A stretch of DNA of 46,110 nucleotides from Gammaproteobacteria bacterium (GTDB lineage Bacteria; Pseudomonadota; Gammaproteobacteria; Burkholderiales; Nitrosomonadaceae): positions 1 to 46,110 of the forward strand of contig JAUIIB010000020.1 in the NCBI GenBank assembly GCA_030431985.1, read 5' to 3'. Both the position numbers and the translations under genes were made by a program. The notes under the pieces were generated by a model that saw only the letters and a list, made by a program, of their open reading frames with translations, did no database searches and was not told the DNA's origin. The first letter of the stretch is position 1. Each line of letters starts with the position of its first letter. Positions 1 through 8,313 of the stretch are shown here, one piece after another.

Positions 1-121
1 TGCGGATGTATTTCGTGCTTTGATCGGCCCTGTAGTGGGTCTCTTGTTGATGACGTTGATCGGTTATAAACTCTTCCGCTCGAAACGATTCAAAAAATGG
101 GTCGCCTCGCGTAAAAATTAG
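1..121 (+). CDS. C-terminal end of a membrane-anchored protein, possibly AmoD-like (partial)
   Basis: An open frame enters from the left edge (codons start at base 2) and stops with TAG at 119-121, giving 39 residues. It reads as one hydrophobic segment (ALIGPVVGLLLMTLIGY) followed by a strongly basic tail (KLFRSKRFKKWVASRKN), so a C-terminal transmembrane anchor with a cytoplasmic positive end. In Nitrosomonas the order amoCAB-amoE-amoD-copC-copD is known, and AmoD/PmoD family proteins end in such an anchor. The following genes here are copC and a copD-type gene, so AmoD (or AmoE) is my best guess. The identity rests on context only, because the diagnostic cupredoxin-like domain lies outside the window. 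Confidence 0.45.
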   Translation, partial: ADVFRALIGPVVGLLLMTLIGYKLFRSKRFKKWVASRKN

Positions 122-143
122 TGGATCAAAAGCGGTATTCAAT

Positions 144-172
144 TTGACATTTCATAAATGAGAGTTTAAAGA
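144..172 (+). promoter_or_regulatory. possible sigma-70 promoter for copC-copD
   Basis: TTGACA at 144-149 is a perfect -35 hexamer. Seventeen bases further lies TAAAGA (167-172), a poor -10 match. It sits in the 106-bp gap before copC, so copCD may have its own start in addition to read-through from upstream. Weak evidence. Confidence 0.25.
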
Positions 173-227
173 TCAAAATTACAGAACTCGTTTTATCATT
201 TAAGGTCACAATTAATTTCAAGGGAAA

Positions 228-644
228 ATGGTTAATAAAATGCAGAATAAAGAATTTGATGACGTAACCATGCAGGCTACTGTTAAATTGACAGTGCTCT
301 TATTTGTATGCTTTTTGATATCACAGGCAAATTTTGTGTGGGCACATACATCTCTAGTAAAGTCAGATCCACCGCGAAGAGCATCGTTATCGGAATCTCC
401 CGCACAGATACAGTTGTGGTTCAGTGAAGCAATAGAAGCCGAATATATTTCAGTGAATGTTTTAGATTGGAATGAAAAAGTCGTGTCACTTGATGAGCCT
501 GAAGTCGTAGAAGACGATCCTAAATCTATTGTATTAGCTATGCCAAAACTGGTTTCCGGCAGCTATAAAGTAAAGTACCGTGTGTTATCAATAGATGGTC
601 ATGTCTTTGAATCAAGCTACGGTTTTAGAGTAAAAAATAATTAG
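228..644 (+). CDS. copC: CopC-type periplasmic copper-binding protein
   Basis: CopC/YobA-family protein, exported to the periplasm, where the family binds Cu(II) and is thought to pass copper to the membrane partner CopD. Residues about 15-39 form a signal peptide ending VWA, so the mature protein would begin with His40. Family members use the N-terminal amine and imidazole of this His (a histidine brace) together with an Asp and a His near the C-terminus. Both are present as D123 and H125 in SIDGHVFES. The rest is the expected cupredoxin-like beta sandwich with an FSEAIE strand. At 138 residues it is normal length. An alternative start at codon 15 (base 270) would give a shorter signal peptide; AGGGA lies just before 228 but very close to it. 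It is 11 bp upstream of the copD-type gene and surely co-transcribed. Confidence 0.88.
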   Translation: MVNKMQNKEFDDVTMQATVKLTVLLFVCFLISQANFVWAHTSLVKSDPPRRASLSESPAQIQLWFSEAIEAEYISVNVLDWNEKVVSLDEPEVVEDDPKSIVLAMPKLVSGSYKVKYRVLSIDGHVFESSYGFRVKNN

Positions 645-655
645 TAATAAATAGG

Positions 656-2686
656 ATGTTAGAAGTAATTTCTGCGGCAGTGCGCTGGTTCCAGCTTGCC
701 GCAAATTTGATTCTGCTGGGTAGTTGTGTTTTTTTAGTTTTTGCTGGCGGAGCCAAGCGAATTTACTCAGCAGAGTGGGTTGAAAAACTGGAAAGACTAT
801 TCCCAAAATTAGCGGTTAGCATCGTTATTGGGCTTATCATTATCCTGGCAGCAACAATCGCTCATATAACGAACGATGCGCATAAACTCTTAATACCACA
901 GGTATGGCTGGAATTTATTGGTGAAACGAGAGCTGGTCAAATTTGGTTTGGACACGTAATTGCTGCTGTTTTGGTCGCATTTTTTGTTTTTTATTTAAGA
1001 AAAAGCATTAAAACCCGTGGGCGTTATTTGTTATGTGCAATATTGGCTACTCTGCCGTTAATAGCCGACGCTATGTCAAGTCATTCTGCGTCCGATGGTT
1101 TGTCAATCACAAACGTAATGCCATATGCATTGCACATTATATTTGCTGGAGTTTGGCTTGGTGGTTTGCCTGCTTTATTGTTGCTGAAATATGAGTATGT
1201 AAAGCAGGTTAAAACCAGAAAAGCAAGTTTTGTAGATAGTTATATACTAAAACGGTTTTCGGCGATGGCGCTTCCTGTTATGTTATTCATAATATTAACA
1301 GGCGTGATTGTGAGCGACCGGGTCTTTGACGGCTTTTATGCTGCTTTAGTTGCAACACCGTATGGTTTGCTACTCAGCGTAAAAGTAGTCTTATTATGCG
1401 CGATTCTCATTATTGCTTCTCGTATACGCTCGTATTGGTTACCGATGTTTTCTAATAGTAATGACCGATATGAAATTCAAGAAAGTGCACAAGGGATGCA
1501 AAAATGGGTGCGGCTTGAGTTCTTTTTGGCTATGCTTTTGGTGTTAATTGCAACGATTATTGCAAATAATCTGACACCCGGGAAACACGCACTGATTGAA
1601 GTATGGCCTTTTCCAATCCGTTTTTCATATGCTTCAACATGGAAAGATGAGAACGCAGCGGTGCTGATATGGAGTGGTTTTGCCATCGTAGTGGTAGCTT
1701 TAGTGACGCTATATGTCGGTCGTAATGCGCATTGGAATTTAAAACGACTGATTACCATACCGGTCATGTTGATTATATTGGGTTTATCGATCGCATTGCC
1801 ACCTATGGCAATGCAGGCTTATCCAGAAACCTATCTTAAACCGTCCGTACCATATGATGCGATTTCCATTACGTATGGTGCTGATTTGTTCGCCGAACAC
1901 TGTGTGGATTGTCACGGTTATCAAGGAAAAGGTAATGGTATCAAAGCAAGAACACTGTCGACATTGGTGCCAGATATGTTAACCGAGCCACATATCGTGG
2001 AGCATACACCAGGTGATTTTTACTACTGGATATCAAACGGGATTGTCGATACAGATATGCCGGGTTACGAGAATCAGTTACAAGAAGAGGATCGCTGGGA
2101 TTTGGTAAATTATGTATATGCTTTGTCACGTGGTTATCAGGCTCGTATTTTATCCCCTGAGATTTTACCAAACAGAAAAACTATTCAACCTCCTTTTTTT
2201 GCTTATACTACACACGATGGCGAAAGCGGAGTGCTGCAGGATTTTCGTGGGAAGCAATCTATAATGTTGGTTATTTTTTCATGGCCAGATTCAAGAGAAC
2301 GTCTTAAGCTGCTTCAACAAAATGTTACAAAATTTAAAGCACAAGATGTTGCCTTGTTAGCGGTACCGACAAAACCACTGGCCCCAGATGAGCTAGACGA
2401 AGTTATCAGAATAATATCTTACCCTATTGTCGTGCAGGGTGATCAAGAAATTGTGAAGAGTTATGCGTTGTTGAGACGGACTATGAATCGTCCGGATATG
2501 TTGGGGCGAGGCTCCATCCCAGGCCACATGGAATTTTTAATAGATCGAGACAGTTTTTTACGTGCAAGATGGATTCCTGTGGCTGAAGCAGAAGGTTGGA
2601 AGAATATGCGTCTGCTTGAAAGACAAATTGAATTGTTGAATAAGGAAAATACCGGCAGAATTACAGCGAATGAGTATGTAAATTAA
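656..2686 (+). CDS. copD: CopD-type copper transport protein fused to cytochrome c and thioredoxin-like domains
   Basis: Inner-membrane protein of 676 residues, about twice the usual CopD length. Residues 1-385 carry roughly ten hydrophobic segments (around 12-31, 51-70, 98-115, 123-141, 153-177, 202-220, 235-255, 288-304, 334-354 and 365-385) with CopD features such as SSHSASDG and HIIFAGVWLGGL. Residues about 405-495 form a class-I cytochrome c domain with heme motif CVDCH (C416, C419, H420) and a likely axial Met468 in DTDMPGY. Residues about 510-660 resemble a thioredoxin/SCO fold (LQDFRGKQSIMLVIFSWPDS), but the redox or copper CxxxC is absent and SWPDS stands in its place. The cytochrome and C-terminal parts should face the periplasm. 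Together with CopC this suggests copper uptake coupled to redox state; the role of the last domain is inferred from fold-like patterns only. Confidence 0.8.
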   Translation: MLEVISAAVRWFQLAANLILLGSCVFLVFAGGAKRIYSAEWVEKLERLFPKLAVSIVIGLIIILAATIAHITNDAHKLLIPQVWLEFIGETRAGQIWFGHVIAAVLVAFFVFYLRKSIKTRGRYLLCAILATLPLIADAMSSHSASDGLSITNVMPYALHIIFAGVWLGGLPALLLLKYEYVKQVKTRKASFVDSYILKRFSAMALPVMLFIILTGVIVSDRVFDGFYAALVATPYGLLLSVKVVLLCAILIIASRIRSYWLPMFSNSNDRYEIQESAQGMQKWVRLEFFLAMLLVLIATIIANNLTPGKHALIEVWPFPIRFSYASTWKDENAAVLIWSGFAIVVVALVTLYVGRNAHWNLKRLITIPVMLIILGLSIALPPMAMQAYPETYLKPSVPYDAISITYGADLFAEHCVDCHGYQGKGNGIKARTLSTLVPDMLTEPHIVEHTPGDFYYWISNGIVDTDMPGYENQLQEEDRWDLVNYVYALSRGYQARILSPEILPNRKTIQPPFFAYTTHDGESGVLQDFRGKQSIMLVIFSWPDSRERLKLLQQNVTKFKAQDVALLAVPTKPLAPDELDEVIRIISYPIVVQGDQEIVKSYALLRRTMNRPDMLGRGSIPGHMEFLIDRDSFLRARWIPVAEAEGWKNMRLLERQIELLNKENTGRITANEYVN

Positions 2687-2741
2687 TTTTCTAAGTATTT
2701 TGCAAAACGTATTTTCTTGACCCCATAAGCCGGAAGAAGGT

Positions 2742-5669
2742 TTATTCGGCTAGTTCCATATGTTTAAAGAAAGTATCATAGGGCTCGGGTTTGCCGACAT
2801 GGTAGCCTTGAGCATAATCAATTTTCATTTCTCTGAGTAACAATAAAATTTGTTCACTTTCGACAAATTCTGCAGTTATTTTTTTGCCAAAACCACTTGC
2901 AACACTGCATAATGCTTTTACAAGGATTTGATCGTCCTGATTTTCAATCATATTGCGTATAAACGATCCATCGATTTTGACCGCGTCTACAGGTAATTCT
3001 CTCAAATAATAGAAGGATGAGAAGCCGACGCCGAAGTCATCTAGAACGAATCCACACCCAAGTTCTTTGATTTCTTTCATTAGTGCACGTGCCCCAGGCA
3101 GGTTTTCTAAGGCCGCCGTTTCCGTAATTTCAAACATCAGTGTTTTAGGATCTACCTTGTGGGTAACTAATTCTTGTTTGATAATTGGCAATAGTTCGGG
3201 ATCGTTAAAAGCATGAGCCGAAAGATTAATTGAGAAGCTAATCTGATTTTCGTTGTTTTGATTAATTTTAGCCGCTTGTTTGATTGTTTTGCGTAACACA
3301 AGGTGATCAATTGAATGGATCAAACCCGTGTGCTCTGCGGCCTGAATAAATCCTGCTGGAGACAAAATTGAGCCATCATAGTCGCGCATGCGTAGTAGAA
3401 CTTCGTAGTGTTGGACTGTCAGCGTTTGCAGCTTCATAATGGGTTGTAGATAAAGCATAAAACTATCGTGCAGCAATGCGTATTCAATTTTTTCTTTCCA
3501 ATAAACAAGTGTCTGTACACGTTCTCGGCTACGGTCTTCTTTACTGTATAAATACCATGCATTACGCCCACTGTCTTTAGCCTGGTACATCGCTAAATCG
3601 GCTGCTGCCAGTAGATCATGAACGTTTTCACCATGCTCTGGAAAGACGGCAATGCCGATACTTGCGGAAACTTTGTGGGTGCGGCTATGAATTGTTAGCT
3701 GCGTTTCACTCAGGTGTGAGAGGACTTTCTTGGCAACTTCGATTGCACCCTCGGTATTAATTTCAGGCAGTATCACAGCAAATTCATCACCCCCTAAGCG
3801 GGCTGAGATATCATCGGAGCGTATTGTGCGTAAAAGCATACCTGCTACCATTCGCAGGAGTGCGTCGCCAGCTTGATGGCCACTGGTGTCGTTAATATAT
3901 TTGAAACGGTCCAAATCGAAGAAAAGTAATGCACCTGGATGTTGATAGCGGTCAGATCGGCTAATTGCTTGCTCAAGTTCTTCGCTGAATCGGCGCCGAT
4001 TAAAAAGATTGGTCAGTGGATCGTGATCAGCCAGCCAAGCGAGATGTCCCTCAACGCGTTTATATTCAGTAATATCAAGACCCACAGATAGGATAGACGG
4101 GTCGTCGATTGAATGCCATGCCAAGCGGGAATGAAGCCAAGCGACATGCCGTGTTGTACCGTCTTTGCAATGGGTTATCGCTTCATGCCGTAATTGTTCT
4201 CTCGAGCCTTGATTAATTTCCCCTAGTTGAAGGGATAAATCATGAGAGTCGTAATCTGAAGCAAGGATGTTTAAAAAAGGGGTATTTTTTAATTCATTAG
4301 CCGAATAATAGGTGAGCATTTCGCCATAGGCATTCATTGATATAATTTTGCCTTCTGAATTCTGTGTCAATACAATAACCTGTGCAGTATCCAGCAAATT
4401 TGCAACAAAATCTCTCTCCCTACTCAATTCGTCTTTCTGTTGAATGAGCAGCTGGGTTCTGGTCGATACTTTATGTTCTAAATCCTCTAATTGTACGGAC
4501 AATTTGACGGCTGCATCATGAAGCATATCGATTTCGTCACGATAAAATTGTTTTTTTTCGGTTAATCGGAGAGAGTGACGAAAATCCTCAAACTGGCCAC
4601 TTGCCAATAACGGGAGAGTGTATGAGATGTCTTTTAAGCGGGAAAGTAGCCGTGTAAAAATGCTAAAGGATAAAAACTCGGAAATGATAAGACCCAACAG
4701 GCCGATAAACGCAATCTTCCAGATCGAATCATAAATATTGTTAACCGCGGAAGTAACGTTGGAGATGACGACTAGATAAGCATGATTTTCATTATTTTCA
4801 TTCACGGCGTGCAACGGGTAAAGCTTCATCTGATGGTAGGTATCATGCCAGTTAATTTGTACGATTCGATTTAAATCACCGATGGACGGATATATTTCCG
4901 AAGCCGTTTCTAAAATCTTATAACTGTTATTTTTATTGGTGAGTGCGGCAACTGAGATTTTCCAAGGTTTAATATATGGCGTGTCAGGGTCATCGGGACT
5001 TGGATCAAACAAGAGAAGGCCGATATCCGAACCTGATATGCGTCTGAAAGCTAATAATGCATCCGCTAAAGAAATCCCCATGACAGCTATACCGCCCGTT
5101 TTTCCTTCAATGAGTAACGGTGCGATTGTCAGTTGTATACAATTGTCTCGGCATAATAACGGGCTGATCGGCACTTCGTTTTGATTAACTTCTTTAACCC
5201 AATCGAGTATAGTTTCATTGTCAGTAGTGTCGAGTTCCGTAATTCCCCAATCTGCAGTTAATTTGTTTGAAGCATTGTAGAAACGGACGAACTCAACACC
5301 ATTATGAAAATGCAGAAGTGTCCAGTGTTGATCAAATATTCTACTGATTTTCTCGCTATTGTCTGATAGCAATGCTTCTCCCATACCATCAAGGAAAGGA
5401 ATAGACTCTGCCTGTTGGCGCAATCCTCTGGATAGCCGATCTAAAAGACTGTCAATTTCTCGTTCAAAGCGCTTGTGTTCGATTTCACGTTGGTCGTTAA
5501 AGTTTGCCACCAGTCCTAAATAACTGACAGTGCAGAACAGTAGAACAACTGCCAATAAGATTATGCTACTCAGCGATGTTATTTTCCATTTAAAACTCAG
5601 AAATGCACGCTCAGATGTATCGGTTGGGATTTCTACTGTCTGTGTTTCTTTTTTGATAACCTTGGACAT
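2742..5669 (-). CDS. membrane PAS-GGDEF-EAL bifunctional c-di-GMP enzyme
   Basis: 975-residue signalling protein expected to make and/or degrade cyclic di-GMP at the inner membrane. TM1 lies near residues 30-52 and TM2 near 315-335; the roughly 265 residues between them form a periplasmic Cache-like sensor region with a CRDNC cysteine pair. A coiled-coil linker, a PAS domain (about 415-535), a GGDEF domain and an EAL domain follow. The GGDEF active site is intact (G626-F630), and an RSDD inhibitory I-site sits five residues before it. In the EAL domain the signature is EVL (E756), and the family's other catalytic elements are visible: NLSAHAF, EITET, DDFG (D877, D878), VKIDGSF and AQGYH. Both activities are therefore plausible. 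It is the last gene of an operon, 15 bp after the porin, so it may respond to the same periplasmic ligand. The 55-bp gap to convergent copD shows no convincing terminator. Confidence 0.9.
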   Translation of the reverse strand: MSKVIKKETQTVEIPTDTSERAFLSFKWKITSLSSIILLAVVLLFCTVSYLGLVANFNDQREIEHKRFEREIDSLLDRLSRGLRQQAESIPFLDGMGEALLSDNSEKISRIFDQHWTLLHFHNGVEFVRFYNASNKLTADWGITELDTTDNETILDWVKEVNQNEVPISPLLCRDNCIQLTIAPLLIEGKTGGIAVMGISLADALLAFRRISGSDIGLLLFDPSPDDPDTPYIKPWKISVAALTNKNNSYKILETASEIYPSIGDLNRIVQINWHDTYHQMKLYPLHAVNENNENHAYLVVISNVTSAVNNIYDSIWKIAFIGLLGLIISEFLSFSIFTRLLSRLKDISYTLPLLASGQFEDFRHSLRLTEKKQFYRDEIDMLHDAAVKLSVQLEDLEHKVSTRTQLLIQQKDELSRERDFVANLLDTAQVIVLTQNSEGKIISMNAYGEMLTYYSANELKNTPFLNILASDYDSHDLSLQLGEINQGSREQLRHEAITHCKDGTTRHVAWLHSRLAWHSIDDPSILSVGLDITEYKRVEGHLAWLADHDPLTNLFNRRRFSEELEQAISRSDRYQHPGALLFFDLDRFKYINDTSGHQAGDALLRMVAGMLLRTIRSDDISARLGGDEFAVILPEINTEGAIEVAKKVLSHLSETQLTIHSRTHKVSASIGIAVFPEHGENVHDLLAAADLAMYQAKDSGRNAWYLYSKEDRSRERVQTLVYWKEKIEYALLHDSFMLYLQPIMKLQTLTVQHYEVLLRMRDYDGSILSPAGFIQAAEHTGLIHSIDHLVLRKTIKQAAKINQNNENQISFSINLSAHAFNDPELLPIIKQELVTHKVDPKTLMFEITETAALENLPGARALMKEIKELGCGFVLDDFGVGFSSFYYLRELPVDAVKIDGSFIRNMIENQDDQILVKALCSVASGFGKKITAEFVESEQILLLLREMKIDYAQGYHVGKPEPYDTFFKHMELAE

Positions 5670-5684
5670 CAGAAATTGTTAAGC

Positions 5685-6992
5685 CTAGAAACGGAATGAG
5701 AGCTGTGCTGCGAAAAGGTTCCAGTCCTTGGTCGTTTCAGATGAAACAGGATTATCCAGTGGTGCTAGCCATCCGGTTCCATTGATTCGATGATATTCGA
5801 AGCGTGCCATAATCTGAGGTGTAATGTTCCATCGCAGTCCTACGGTAAAATCTCTGGCAAAGCGCGAATGTGCGGGAGCTCCTGTCAAAGCAGCAAATTT
5901 TTTTCCACTGCGGTCATCGCGGTCGGTAAAGAGTAAATCATAACGCAATAACGCCTCCCATTTTTGATTAAATCGATACTCGCCCTGGAAGTAAAAGCTC
6001 TCTCCAAAGAAATCCAGACTGTCATATTGTGGATTATTAAAACCGCTATATCTGAATTTCCGAAGCGCGTACTCGGAAGTAAAGGTAAAGCGCTCGGTGT
6101 TATATTGCGCCGATATAAAAATCGGAGAGAATTCAATGTCTCCCGATCCGAATCGATCCATTCTTGCAGGATCATAATCAATATTGACCCATATGCCGCT
6201 GACTGCGAACCGAAAACGCTTATTGGGTGTTTCATAAAGCCCTCTGCCAATAATCGAAATATCGGGTGAGAGGCGGCCTGGTGCAGTGGGCACTAGCGAA
6301 ATTCTCGTATCGCTATCGTCGACATTCGGACTGCCTATTTGAAATTGCACGGTAAAATCACCCCATTTGGCATGTGATGTTTCACCATACAATTGCACCG
6401 AATCGGAGGAGAGTCCCAGGTTGCGAGTTCTATCAAAGTAAATGGATTGAGGCAGTAAAATACTTGGACGTGTAAAGGCCACATCACGCGTTTCATTGTA
6501 AAAGCCGAAAGGGTTCTTTATTCGACCGAGACGAATGCCAAACTGATTGGTTTCATTTGAATACAATCGGTAATCAAGAAATGCAAAGTCGAGACGGGGC
6601 ATGCCCGTATTATCTTTACCCGCTCGGCGTGACAGCATTTGTGCAGATAATTGCAGCTTTGGCAGTGGGCGGAATAATGCATTCAGTCCCAATTCAGTAA
6701 AACCAAAGCTGCCGCCTTCATCTGTATTGCCAAAAACGTCGTTATCGGATGTGGCAATAAAGGCTTGGCTTGCGAAACCTTGAAACTGGAGTCTGTCGAG
6801 AATCCATTTGAGTGTAGATTGTTGTTGTGTTTCGGTGTTTTCCGTTTTGAGATGACCGATACTTCGCTCAGCTAAAGCGGTGCCAATATTTGTCAGTAGG
6901 CAAAATGTCAATACCATTGCAATTGATCTACAAGGTGCTAAAAAAGCGACATGTAACACGCTATTTAATCTGGAGTACATGGATTTCACCAT
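5685..6992 (-). CDS. outer-membrane beta-barrel porin
   Basis: 435 residues with an N-terminal signal peptide (hydrophobic core about 21-40, ending GTALA) and a C-terminal phenylalanine in QLSFRF, the typical outer-membrane insertion signature. Between them are alternating amphipathic strands rich in aromatic residues (for example FGIRLGRIKNPFGF and YFDRTRNLGL), as in phosphate-selective or general porins. The specific substrate cannot be read from the sequence. The start overlaps the end of the PstS-like gene by 32 bp; Met5 (base 6980) is an alternative start with a smaller overlap. Sitting between a PstS-like periplasmic protein and a c-di-GMP enzyme, it probably takes part in uptake or sensing of an anion such as phosphate, which is inference from context. 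Confidence 0.8.
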   Translation of the reverse strand: MVKSMYSRLNSVLHVAFLAPCRSIAMVLTFCLLTNIGTALAERSIGHLKTENTETQQQSTLKWILDRLQFQGFASQAFIATSDNDVFGNTDEGGSFGFTELGLNALFRPLPKLQLSAQMLSRRAGKDNTGMPRLDFAFLDYRLYSNETNQFGIRLGRIKNPFGFYNETRDVAFTRPSILLPQSIYFDRTRNLGLSSDSVQLYGETSHAKWGDFTVQFQIGSPNVDDSDTRISLVPTAPGRLSPDISIIGRGLYETPNKRFRFAVSGIWVNIDYDPARMDRFGSGDIEFSPIFISAQYNTERFTFTSEYALRKFRYSGFNNPQYDSLDFFGESFYFQGEYRFNQKWEALLRYDLLFTDRDDRSGKKFAALTGAPAHSRFARDFTVGLRWNITPQIMARFEYHRINGTGWLAPLDNPVSSETTKDWNLFAAQLSFRF

Positions 6993-7404
6993 TAATATAG
7001 GTTGTTTCTAAGTATCCGATAGCCCCTGGAGTATTTTTAATTCTGTTTTGCATTTCTTCGCTGGATGATACGGTTGTCGGGGCTTGACCTGTTCCTGAGA
7101 AGACTAAACGGTCCCATGATTGACGCAACTGATAGGGAAACAGGTTTAATTGCTCTTTTGAAAATTTATGATGTAGTGAATGATCATCTGGAAGTACAAA
7201 AACCTTGATAATTAGACCATTTTGCCAGGTTCTAAGCCTCATGCTAAAGATAGCACGCAGATAGTTTTTCGAAATGCTGGATTCATTAACACTGGGATGT
7301 GCCACAATTCGATAGTTCCCTTCAGCCGTAACCTCTTTGGTTGCAGCGAAGAAGAAAGACATCAATAGAATACAAAAATAGCTTCTTGTATTGCGTTTAC
7401 GCAT
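6961..7404 (-). CDS. small PstS-like periplasmic substrate-binding protein
   Basis: 147 residues with a signal peptide (about 10-28, ending VTA). The mature part has features of the PBP-like/PstS-like superfamily: a starting YRIVAHPSV strand, the segment SWDRLVFSGTGQAPT, and the late motif PGAIGYLETT, which in PstS proteins forms part of the ligand-binding lobe. It is less than half the length of a true PstS (around 340 residues), and no PstCAB transporter genes are nearby, so it is unlikely to serve a classical ABC importer. It is first in an operon with the porin and the GGDEF-EAL protein and may act as a ligand sensor or delivery protein. Family assignment is good; ligand unknown. Confidence 0.72.
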   Translation of the reverse strand: MRKRNTRSYFCILLMSFFFAATKEVTAEGNYRIVAHPSVNESSISKNYLRAIFSMRLRTWQNGLIIKVFVLPDDHSLHHKFSKEQLNLFPYQLRQSWDRLVFSGTGQAPTTVSSSEEMQNRIKNTPGAIGYLETTYINGEIHVLQIK

Positions 7405-7482
7405 TATTGCCTTATAAATCCAGATTTATGACGCTAGTCTGCAGGATTGGAGCGATTACGGCAACTGAAAATAGTGGGTAAA

Positions 7483-8286
7483 TTATAGTTTTTTTACAGG
7501 TACTTTTCTATGCCAGTATTTGCCGCGGTCGGTAATAACTTCCCAAGCTCCAAAATTTCTCGCATATAATTTATCCAACATGTCTTTGACTACTCCAAAA
7601 TAGGGTCTTCTAGGCCCATGAAAATTGGCTAGCGGACCTACAGGTCGTCCATCTAACCCTGTGAAGCTCAATAGCCGATTTAAGGTTGGTTCCATGGCGG
7701 ACAACCAGTATTGCACATCATGCTCTACAGTCATCCTGACAACCGCTGCCATGAGTACCATGTAGATATTCAGTGTTGAACGACGATCTGCCGTGCGCCG
7801 ATCTCCCTTACGCCGATCCTCTTGAGTGTTGTCTGGTGTTGTTTCCGGGGTGCTGGATTTTCTGTTTTGTTCAGCATTTTTCCGCCGGTCTCCCTTGCGT
7901 CGATCAAAATGTGGTGTAACGAGAAAACGGGAAATTTCGGCCGTATGTTTTCTTGTTTCACTATCTAGCACTAAAAGCCCCGGATCAATCTGGGTATGTT
8001 CCTCGATGGGAAGTTTTTTTTCTGGATTTAGTGGGTTGGGTAAAATCAGACGAGTTGTACCGACAAACTCACCTGTTGGAACAAATTGTATGAGCGTATG
8101 ACAAGAGTGATCATCGTACTGGTCTTTTTCAAGCTTGTCAGGATAATTCGCAGCACAAAAACCGGGTAGTTTGAGTTGTAAGCAATAAACCTGATAGCGT
8201 AATTGATAAACTTTCTGTTTTAATTCGGGCGTATCTGCTTTTATTAAAATAAATGCTCTTTTAAAAGTGTCATAAATTTCGCTCAT
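7483..8286 (-). CDS. XrtA/PEP-CTERM-associated N-acyltransferase (FeeM/LuxI-like fold)
   Basis: GNAT-like protein of the exosortase-associated acyltransferase family, related to N-acyl amino acid and acyl-homoserine lactone synthases. Visible motifs are the YQLRYQVYC strand near the N-terminus, an acyl-chain pocket start (GTTRLILPN), and AEISRFLVT, which matches the conserved E-x-S-R strand of LuxI/FeeM enzymes. The start was placed at base 8286 (MSEIYD) because a GGA lies about 8 bases upstream, while the upstream ATG at 8313 has no ribosome site; length is then 267 residues. An odd basic low-complexity insertion (residues about 128-170, bases 7780-7911) contains RRKGDRR twice plus DRR copies and splits the domain. 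The gene follows the asparagine-synthetase-like gene almost directly and is the last of the XrtA group. Substrates unknown. Confidence 0.78.
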   Translation of the reverse strand: MSEIYDTFKRAFILIKADTPELKQKVYQLRYQVYCLQLKLPGFCAANYPDKLEKDQYDDHSCHTLIQFVPTGEFVGTTRLILPNPLNPEKKLPIEEHTQIDPGLLVLDSETRKHTAEISRFLVTPHFDRRKGDRRKNAEQNRKSSTPETTPDNTQEDRRKGDRRTADRRSTLNIYMVLMAAVVRMTVEHDVQYWLSAMEPTLNRLLSFTGLDGRPVGPLANFHGPRRPYFGVVKDMLDKLYARNFGAWEVITDRGKYWHRKVPVKKL

Positions 8287-8313
8287 CACGAATCCATAAG
8301 TTAGTAATTGCAT

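Noticed and set aside
3401..3415. EVL instead of EAL as evidence for a dead phosphodiesterase
   Set aside because: The catalytic Glu is kept and the other catalytic segments are intact; the second position of the signature tolerates Val in active enzymes.
7414..7429. Inverted repeat ATAAATC-CA-GATTTAT upstream of the PstS-like gene
   Set aside because: Short AT-rich arms just outside the start codon, without a matching promoter; too weak to call an operator.
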